Shown in pieces: positions 24,134-29,866 of a stretch of DNA of 29,866 nt; positions within the stretch are counted from its first letter, which is position 1; every line of letters begins with the position of its first letter. The position numbers and the translations under genes were made by a program. Below the pieces are notes generated by a model. That model saw only the letters and a list, made by a program, of their open reading frames with translations, did no database searches and was not told where the DNA came from. Source of the stretch: [Eubacterium] saphenum (GTDB lineage Bacteria > Bacillota > Clostridia > Oscillospirales > Ruminococcaceae); NCBI GenBank assembly GCA_004555855.1, contig SFJQ01000016.1:1-29866 (forward strand). Reading direction: 5' to 3'.

Positions 24134-26563
24134 ATGAAATACGATTTTCAAGCCGTTGAAAGCAAATGGCAGAAATACTGGGAAGAACACCGCACATTCC
24201 ACACCGAAAACGACTACACCAAGCCGAAATATTACGCGCTTGTCGAGTTTCCCTACCCGTCGGGCGACGGTCTGCACGTCGGTCACCCGCGCCCCTATAC
24301 CGCGATGGATATCGTGGCAAGAAAGCGCCGTATGCAGGGCTATAACGTACTTTTCCCGATGGGCTGGGACGCTTTCGGTCTGCCCACCGAAAACTACGCG
24401 ATAAAGAATAAAATTCACCCCGCAATCGTCACCGAGCGCAACATAAACCGTTTCCGCGGTCAGCTCAAATCTCTCGGTCTTTCCTTTGACTGGGAGCGCG
24501 AGGTCAACACTACCGACCCGAATTACTTCAAGTGGACGCAGTGGATTTTCCTCAAGCTGTTCAACGCAGGACTTGCCTATAAAAAGGAAATGAGCGTTAA
24601 CTGGTGTACGCAATGTAAGGTCGTTCTCGCAAACGAAGAGGTTGTAAACGGTACCTGCGAACGCTGCCACGGCGAGGTTATCCACAAGGTCAAGAATCAG
24701 TGGATGCTCAAAATCACCGACTACGCGCAAAAGCTCCTCGACGACCTCGACAGCGTGGATTATTTCGAGAAAATCAAGACCGCGCAGGTTAACTGGATTG
24801 GCCGCTCAACCGGCGCTGAGGTGAATTTCTCCACAACAGCCGGCGATATTCTGACTGTTTACACAACCCGCCCCGATACGCTTTTCGGCGCAACTTATAT
24901 GGTTATCTCCCCCGAACACCCGCTTATCGAAAAGTGGGCGAACGATAACAAGCTCACAAATCTTGACGCTATCCGCGCTTATCAGGCGGAAGCGGCGAAA
25001 AAGTCCGATTTCGACAGAACCGAGATGAACAAGGACAAGACGGGCGTTAAGCTCGAGGGCGTGCTCGCGGTTAACCCCGTCAACGGCACGCAAATCCCGA
25101 TTTTCATCTCCGATTACGTTCTGATGAGCTACGGCACCGGCGCGATTATGGCTGTTCCCGCGCACGATACCCGCGACCACGAATTTGCCGAGAAATTCAA
25201 CCTCCCGATTATCGAGGTTGTCAAGGGCGGCGAGGACGTTCAGAAAGAAGCGTTCACCGAATGCGCGACGGGAATTATGGTGAACTCGGGCTTCTTGGAC
25301 GGGCTTTCTGTTGAGGAAGCAAAGGTTAAAATCAAGGAATGGCTCACCGAAAAGGGCTTAGGTCACGAAAAGGTAAACTTCAAGCTCCGCGACTGGGTTT
25401 TCTCACGTCAGCGTTACTGGGGAGAACCTATTCCCGTGGTTTACTGCGAGAAGTGCGGCTGGGTCGGGCTGCCCGAGAGCGAGCTCCCGCTCAAATTGCC
25501 CGATGTCGAGAGCTATATGCCCACCGATAACGGCGAAAGCCCGCTGTCAACGCTTGAGAGTTTCATCAACACCACTTGCCCGAAGTGCGGCGGCGCAGCA
25601 AAGCGCGAAACCGATACAATGCCGCAGTGGGCTGGCTCAAGCTGGTACTTCCTCCGCTACACCGACCCCACCAACGACAAGGAACTTGCCTCCAAGGAAG
25701 CGCTCAAATACTGGCTGCCGGTTGACTGGTACAACGGCGGCATGGAACACACCACGCTTCACCTGCTGTACAGCCGTTTCTGGCACAAGTTCCTGTATGA
25801 CGAGGGCATTGTTCCGTGCAAAGAGCCTTATGCAAAGCGCACCTCTCACGGAATGATTCTGGGAATTGACCCGAAAAATCCCGGAAAGTTCTGCAAGATG
25901 TCAAAATCGCTCCACAATGTCGTAAACCCCGATGAGGTTATCGCAGAATACGGCGCGGATACAATGCGTCTATACGAGATGTTTGTCGGCGATTTCGAGA
26001 AGGCTGCTCCGTGGCAGGAAAACGGCATCAAGGGCTGCAAGCGTTTCCTCGAGAGAATCTGGAATATGTCCGAGAACCTCAAAGACGGCGACGAGTACAG
26101 CGATGCGCTCCGCTCGGCAATGCACAAAACCATCAAGAAAGTCACCGAGGACATCGAAACGCTGAAGTTCAACACCGCGATTGCCGCGATGATGGGGCTG
26201 CTTAACGAAGCGGACGCAGCAGGCGGCTTCAACAGAGCCGAGTTTAAGACGCTTTTGATTATCCTCAACCCGTTTGCTCCGCATATCACCGAGGAGCTGT
26301 TTGAAACGCTCGGCTTCGGTATCCTCAACGAGCAGAAGTGGGCTGAATTTGATGAGAGCCTTTGCGCGGATTCCACGGTTGAAATCGTCGTTCAGATTAA
26401 CGGCAAGCTCAAAGGTCGCTTCAACGCTCCCGCGGGCAGCGACAAGGACGCGCTGATAAAACTCGCGCTCGAGCAGGACGATGTGAAAAAGTTCGTTGAC
26501 GGAAAGACGATTGTAAAGCAAATCGCCGTTCCCGATAAGCTGGTTAATATCGTTGTAAAGTAA
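24134..26563 (+). CDS. leuS: Leucyl-tRNA synthetase
   Basis: This 809-residue class I synthetase charges tRNA-Leu. It has the HIGH-type motif PYPSGDGLHVGHPRPYTA (41-58, HVGH 48-51), and zinc-type Cys pairs (CTQC...CERC). The CP1 editing domain carries VYTTRPDTLFGATYMV and YGTGAIMAVPAHDTRDHEFA. The region WVFSRQRYWGEPIPVVYCEKCG comes next, then the leucine-specific/zinc region with CPKCGG. KMSKS is at 588-592, followed by the anticodon-binding and C-terminal domains ending IVVK. Length is normal for bacterial LeuS. AAAGGA lies 10 bases before the ATG. It stands alone between its promoter and a strong terminator. Confidence 0.98.
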   Translation: MKYDFQAVESKWQKYWEEHRTFHTENDYTKPKYYALVEFPYPSGDGLHVGHPRPYTAMDIVARKRRMQGYNVLFPMGWDAFGLPTENYAIKNKIHPAIVTERNINRFRGQLKSLGLSFDWEREVNTTDPNYFKWTQWIFLKLFNAGLAYKKEMSVNWCTQCKVVLANEEVVNGTCERCHGEVIHKVKNQWMLKITDYAQKLLDDLDSVDYFEKIKTAQVNWIGRSTGAEVNFSTTAGDILTVYTTRPDTLFGATYMVISPEHPLIEKWANDNKLTNLDAIRAYQAEAAKKSDFDRTEMNKDKTGVKLEGVLAVNPVNGTQIPIFISDYVLMSYGTGAIMAVPAHDTRDHEFAEKFNLPIIEVVKGGEDVQKEAFTECATGIMVNSGFLDGLSVEEAKVKIKEWLTEKGLGHEKVNFKLRDWVFSRQRYWGEPIPVVYCEKCGWVGLPESELPLKLPDVESYMPTDNGESPLSTLESFINTTCPKCGGAAKRETDTMPQWAGSSWYFLRYTDPTNDKELASKEALKYWLPVDWYNGGMEHTTLHLLYSRFWHKFLYDEGIVPCKEPYAKRTSHGMILGIDPKNPGKFCKMSKSLHNVVNPDEVIAEYGADTMRLYEMFVGDFEKAAPWQENGIKGCKRFLERIWNMSENLKDGDEYSDALRSAMHKTIKKVTEDIETLKFNTAIAAMMGLLNEADAAGGFNRAEFKTLLIILNPFAPHITEELFETLGFGILNEQKWAEFDESLCADSTVEIVVQINGKLKGRFNAPAGSDKDALIKLALEQDDVKKFVDGKTIVKQIAVPDKLVNIVVK

Positions 26564-26572
26564 AAAATAAAG

Positions 26573-26601
26573 CCCGTGAGTTTTCGCTCACGGGTTTTTT
26601 T
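26573..26601. terminator. Bidirectional terminator between leuS and the membrane protein gene
   Basis: CCCGTGAG pairs with CTCACGGG (8 bp) around TTTTCG. On the plus strand seven T follow, ending leuS. On the minus strand CTTTATTTTTT follows, ending the convergent gene that stops at 26607. Confidence 0.93.
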
Positions 26602-26606
26602 GAAAA

Positions 26607-27191
26607 TCAGCGCTTCAGTTTTTTCCGTATCGCTCTCGCTGCCGAAAACAGCCCGAAACCATAGCCGAGCAGCAACGCGAACATCACAACGCCGATTATC
26701 AGCGCTATCGGAACGGTCAGCTCCTCGGGCGGGAAAAGCCCGTAAACCAAGCTCCCCGTTGCAAGAAATCTTATGTAATCAAACAGCAGAAAAGCCGTCA
26801 CGAACATCGGCGCGGGCAGTATTTTCAGCAGCTTTTTCTCCTTTTCGCCCTTTGCAAAAAGGTAAAAAATAACCACGAGAACGGGATTTATGACGTGCAG
26901 GAAAATCATTCCGCCGCTGAAATTGAATTTCGCAATTCCCGATACCGTGCAGCCCACCGAAATCAGAAAAACAAGGCTTATCGTCACCGCTTCCGTCAGG
27001 AAAAGCGCGCGGGGAAGCTCCTTTTTCTTCGCGAAACCGATTATCGCGTCCGCAATGAACAAAATCCCGCCCGCAGTGTTGGACAAAAACGTCAGCTCGT
27101 ACATATACTCAGCCTGCGGAATGTAGGTGTAAAGCGCTGTCGCGGTCAACAGCAATCCCATCGCAAGCTCGATTATCAGCTTTTTCTTCAT
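26607..27191 (-). CDS. Small polytopic membrane protein (Pr6Pr/FAR-17a-like)
   Basis: This is a 194-residue integral membrane protein with about six hydrophobic helices. Features include YMYELTFLSNTAGGILFI (30-47), FNFSGGMIFLHVINPVLVV with a conserved-looking His, LFDYIRFL, and a basic C-terminus RAIRKKLKR. The spacing, the LTFLSN motif and the mid-protein HVINP-type motif recall the Pr6Pr/FAR-17a (AIG1)-like family. I cannot confirm this by eye. Start: the ATG at 27191 is taken, since the preceding GTG codons (27200, 27197) have no better ribosome binding site; all are weak. It lies between two terminators and no promoter is clear. Confidence 0.72.
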   Translation of the reverse strand: MKKKLIIELAMGLLLTATALYTYIPQAEYMYELTFLSNTAGGILFIADAIIGFAKKKELPRALFLTEAVTISLVFLISVGCTVSGIAKFNFSGGMIFLHVINPVLVVIFYLFAKGEKEKKLLKILPAPMFVTAFLLFDYIRFLATGSLVYGLFPPEELTVPIALIIGVVMFALLLGYGFGLFSAARAIRKKLKR

Positions 27192-27212
27192 CAGCACCAC
27201 TTCGTTTCATTC

Positions 27213-27255
27213 AAAAAGAAAGCCGCTTTCGACGAATTTCATCGAGAGCGGCTTT
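27213..27255 (-). terminator. Rho-independent terminator of the cellobiose phosphorylase gene
   Basis: AAAGCCGCT pairs with AGCGGCTTT, extended by five more pairs (one G-U), to a roughly 14 bp stem. On the minus strand CTTTTTG follows. It starts 11 bases after the phosphorylase stop. On the plus strand GTTTTAA follows, but no plus-strand gene ends here. Confidence 0.9.
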
Positions 27256-27266
27256 GTTTTAATCTA

Positions 27267-29741
27267 TCAGCCGAGAGTTACGACAACCTCGTGAACTCCG
27301 CCGTTCTGAACGGGGATTACGTTGCCCGCAACTTCTGCGCCGTCAACTATCATCGACTTAACGCCCTTGCAAACGTGGTTCGGGTTCTTAACGGTGATGT
27401 TGTAGGTAGCGCCGCGATACTGACGGGAAACCTTCATTCCGTCCCACTCGTGAGGAATGGACGGGTCAATCTTCAATCCGTCAAAGTCAGCCGCGATACC
27501 GAGAATGTACTGCGAAATCGCAACCATATTCCAAGCGGCAGTACCGGTGAGCCAGCTGTTCTTGCCCTGACCGAAGTTCTTGCCTTCCTGTCCGATATCA
27601 GCGCCCGCGTCCTTACCGCCTATCATCTGACCGTAAACATAAGGCTCGGTCTTGTGGATATCGGAGGTTTCCTCGGTGAATGCCGGAGCAATCTCGGAGT
27701 AGTACTTGAACGCCTGATCGCCCTCGCCCGCGTAAGCGGCAGCGCAGATAATCCACGCGTTATTGTGGGTGAAGATACCTGCGTTCTCCTTGTATCCGCC
27801 GGGATAGGTGGAGATTTCACCGTACTGAACATAGTACTTGGTGTATGCGGGGTTGTTGAGAACCAAACCAAACTTGGTGTTGAGTCTTTCGTCGATAGCC
27901 TTGAGAGTCTTTTTGGAAGCCTCCTTGTCGATGTCGGACATAATAGCGAAGCCCTGCGGCTCGATGAAAATCTGTCCTTCCTCGCACTCCTTGGAGCCCA
28001 TCTTCTTGCCTTCTGCGTCATAAGCGCGCAGGAACCAGTCGCCGTCCCAAGCAGACTCCATCATTACCTTCTTCATCTTGTCAATCTCAGCCTGAGCCTT
28101 TGCAGCCTCATCGGTCTTGCCGAGATGGTTGAGAATCTGAACATAGTTCGGACCTGCGAAGGTAAACAGCGCGCCGACAAATACCGACTCGGCAACCTTT
28201 GAATAACCGCCCTCTGCCTTGAATTTCGGGTTGGTGTAGGTCTGGAAAGACTCGCCGGGAGTGTCCGAGAAGCAGGAGAGATTGATGCAGTCGTTCCAGT
28301 CTGCGCGCATTGCGAGAGGCAGACCGTGAGGACCGAGGTTGTTTACGATGTGATAGAACGAAACCTTGAGGTGGTCGAGCATCGGCTGAGCGATGGACAT
28401 ATCGTTGTCGTAGGGAACCATCTCATCGAGAATGCTCCAGTCGCCGGTTTCCTTGATGTAAGCGGAAACGGAGAGAATGAGCCACAGAGGGTCGTCCGAG
28501 AAGTCGCCGCCGATATCCGCGTTACCCTTCTTGGTGAGGGGCTGATACTGGTGATAGCAGCCGCCGTCGGGGAACTGTGTGGAAGCGATATCGATAATTC
28601 TCTCTCTTGCTCTGTCGGGAATTTGGTGAACGAAGCCGAGAACGTCCTGATTGGAGTCACGGAAGCCCATTCCGCGTCCGATACCGCTCTCGAAGTAAGA
28701 AGCGGAGCGCGAGAGGTTGAACGTAACCATACACTGATACTGGTTCCAGATATTAACCATACGGTTAACCTTGTCGTCGGGAGTAGCAACATTGAGAATA
28801 CCGAGGAGCTTATCCCAGGTTTCCTTCAGCTCAGCAAGTCCCAAAGCAACCTTTTCGGGAGTGTTGAACTTCTCAATCATTGCGTTGGACTTAACCTTGT
28901 TGATTGTCTTTCCGTCTGCCTCAAACTTCTCGGCAACGGGCATTTCAACATAGCCGAGAATGAACACGAGCGTCTTGCTCTCGCCCGCCGCAAGGGTGAT
29001 TTCCTTGTAGTGGGAAGCGATGGGCGACCAGCCGTCCGCGAAGGAGTTGTTTGCCTTGCCGTCAAGAACAGCCTGCGGGTTGTGGAATCCGTTGTACAAG
29101 CCGATAAAGCTGTCGCGGTCGGTGTCGTAGCCGTCGATAGCGTCGTTTACGGTGTAGAACGCGAAGTGGTCGCGTCTGTCGCGGTACTCGGTCTTGTGGT
29201 AAATTGTAGAACCTACAACCTCAACACGACCTGTCGAGAAGTTTCTCTGGAAGTTGGTGCAGTCGTCCTGAGCGTCCCACAAGCACCACTCAGCGAAAGA
29301 CCAAAGCTTGAAGGTCTTTGCTGCGCCGCTCTCGTTGGTGAGAACAAGCTGCTGAACCTCTCCGTCATAGTTCTGCGGAACGAAGAAGGTTGCTTCAGCC
29401 TTCAGACCGTTCTTCTTACCGGTGATTATGGTGTAGCCCATACCGTGACGGCACTCATAGCTGTCCAGCTCTGTCTTAACGGGCGACCAGCCGGGATTCC
29501 AGATGGTGTCGCCGTCCTTTATGTAAAAATATCTGCCGCCCATATCGATAGGCACGTTGTTATAACGATAGCGCGTTATTCTGCGCAAACGCGCGTCCTT
29601 GTAGAAGCAGTAACCACCTGCCGTGTTGGAAATCAGCGAGAAAAATCCCTGAGTTCCCAGATAGTTAATCCACGGATAAGGCGTGCGCGGGGAAGTGATG
29701 ACGTACTCCTTAGCGGCGTCATCGAAATGTCCGAATTTCAT
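27267..29741 (-). CDS. GH94 cellobiose phosphorylase
   Basis: This 824-residue cytoplasmic enzyme would split cellobiose with phosphate into glucose 1-phosphate and glucose, saving one ATP. The N-terminus MKFGHFDDAAKEYVI with RTPYPWINYLGTQGFFSLIS is that of cellobiose phosphorylases. A beta-sandwich domain (about 1-290) is followed by an (alpha/alpha)6 barrel (about 310-740). The catalytic acid is expected at D484 in MRADWNDCINLS. FRDSNQDVLGF and EGQIFIEPQGFAIMS are typical of the clade. There is no signal peptide. Promoter, terminator and a LacI-type palindrome surround it, so it is a single-gene unit. Cellodextrin phosphorylase is a less likely alternative, since that enzyme is usually near 980 residues. 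Confidence 0.93.
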   Translation of the reverse strand: MKFGHFDDAAKEYVITSPRTPYPWINYLGTQGFFSLISNTAGGYCFYKDARLRRITRYRYNNVPIDMGGRYFYIKDGDTIWNPGWSPVKTELDSYECRHGMGYTIITGKKNGLKAEATFFVPQNYDGEVQQLVLTNESGAAKTFKLWSFAEWCLWDAQDDCTNFQRNFSTGRVEVVGSTIYHKTEYRDRRDHFAFYTVNDAIDGYDTDRDSFIGLYNGFHNPQAVLDGKANNSFADGWSPIASHYKEITLAAGESKTLVFILGYVEMPVAEKFEADGKTINKVKSNAMIEKFNTPEKVALGLAELKETWDKLLGILNVATPDDKVNRMVNIWNQYQCMVTFNLSRSASYFESGIGRGMGFRDSNQDVLGFVHQIPDRARERIIDIASTQFPDGGCYHQYQPLTKKGNADIGGDFSDDPLWLILSVSAYIKETGDWSILDEMVPYDNDMSIAQPMLDHLKVSFYHIVNNLGPHGLPLAMRADWNDCINLSCFSDTPGESFQTYTNPKFKAEGGYSKVAESVFVGALFTFAGPNYVQILNHLGKTDEAAKAQAEIDKMKKVMMESAWDGDWFLRAYDAEGKKMGSKECEEGQIFIEPQGFAIMSDIDKEASKKTLKAIDERLNTKFGLVLNNPAYTKYYVQYGEISTYPGGYKENAGIFTHNNAWIICAAAYAGEGDQAFKYYSEIAPAFTEETSDIHKTEPYVYGQMIGGKDAGADIGQEGKNFGQGKNSWLTGTAAWNMVAISQYILGIAADFDGLKIDPSIPHEWDGMKVSRQYRGATYNITVKNPNHVCKGVKSMIVDGAEVAGNVIPVQNGGVHEVVVTLG

Positions 29742-29749
29742 TGGTTCAT
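29738..29749 (-). other. Three-codon mini-ORF overlapping the phosphorylase start
   Basis: Minus-strand ATG AAC CAA TGA ends on the ATGA that begins the phosphorylase gene. The GGAAGG ribosome binding site is 5 bases from this mini-ORF but 13 bases from the true ATG. Translation of the enzyme may rely on ribosomes that end at TGA and restart. This is seen in sequence; the function is inferred. Confidence 0.35.
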
Positions 29750-29797
29750 ACCGTCCTTCCTTTATTTGGGAATTGCTTTAACAATATCCTATCTTAA

Positions 29798-29826
29798 ATT
29801 ATACTCCATTTCGCCGATAAATACAA
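29798..29826 (-). promoter_or_regulatory. Promoter of the cellobiose phosphorylase gene
   Basis: Minus-strand TTGTAT (29821-29826) and perfect TATAAT (29798-29803) are 17 bases apart; the leader is about 50 bases. Confidence 0.8.
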
Positions 29827-29831
29827 GTCCT

Positions 29832-29843
29832 TTAAACGTTTCA
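29832..29843. promoter_or_regulatory. LacI-family-type operator candidate
   Basis: TTAAACGTTTCA has a perfect 8-base AAACGTTT core with a central CG, the hallmark of LacI/PurR-type sites, and matches its own reverse complement at 10 of 12 positions. It lies 5 bases upstream of the -35 box of the phosphorylase promoter. It does not fit the CcpA cre spacing exactly. Confidence 0.45.
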
Positions 29844-29866
29844 CACGCGCCGCATTTCAACCAAAT

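Noticed and set aside
26895..28202. A 435-codon plus-strand open frame
   Set aside because: It crosses two minus-strand genes and the strong terminator between them, so it cannot be a real gene.
29827..29845. A CcpA cre site before the cellobiose phosphorylase
   Set aside because: The TG...CG spacing is one base short of the cre consensus; only the general LacI-type AAACGTTT core is supported.

Overview
The window looks like chromosomal DNA of a Clostridia bacterium, most likely in the Ruminococcus/Oscillospiraceae group. This is an inference from gene content: an rnfCDGEAB operon, RqcH, TrmK, a DUF1858 protein, an intracellular cellobiose phosphorylase, HD-GYP signalling, AGGAGG-type ribosome binding sites and TTGACA/TATAAT-type promoters. 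I see no rRNA, tRNA, insertion sequence, phage gene or CRISPR array. Base and codon use look even by eye, so nothing stands out as recently acquired.

Layout. (1) 1-1260, minus: a two-gene ABC exporter (ATPase plus a permease cut by the window edge). (2) 1432-2427, minus: a LacI-family regulator with its own promoter and a likely terminator. (3) 2623-7673, minus: a complete Rnf complex in the order C-D-G-E-A-B, ending in a strong terminator. (4) 7756-13043, minus: two large genes of unknown role, a degenerate SF2/SNF2-like helicase followed by a 1086-residue sacsin/Hsp90-type GHKL ATPase. A strong promoter sits upstream of the pair and a hairpin lies after it. (5) 13359-13856, plus: a small HD-domain protein, divergent from the helicase. 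(6) 13857-22809, minus: a roughly 9 kb run of closely spaced genes, DUF1858 protein, trmK, Nif3-like, rqcH, valS, nucleotidyltransferase, HD-GYP protein and APH-like protein, probably one operon from a promoter near 22863. (7) 22975-24018, plus: two related small lipoproteins, each with its own promoter, then a terminator. (8) 24072-26601, plus: leuS with a consensus promoter and terminator. (9) 26607-27191, minus: a small polytopic membrane protein. (10) 27267-29741, minus: GH94 cellobiose phosphorylase with a promoter and a LacI-type palindrome upstream.

How it fits together. Rnf couples ferredoxin oxidation and NAD+ reduction to ion pumping. Cellobiose phosphorylase saves ATP during cellulose-derived sugar breakdown. 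Both suit an anaerobic fibre degrader. The 9 kb operon joins tRNA modification, tRNA charging and ribosome rescue to a putative c-di-GMP phosphodiesterase and two probable small-molecule enzymes.

The best candidate for an undescribed system is the helicase-like/GHKL pair at 7756-13043. The GHKL protein keeps recognisable nucleotide-binding motifs, while its helicase partner has lost the Walker A lysine motif but keeps motifs II, V and VI in recognisable form. GHKL proteins paired with SF2 helicases occur in prokaryotic conflict systems (MORC/MutL-like modules), but a defence role here is only an inference.
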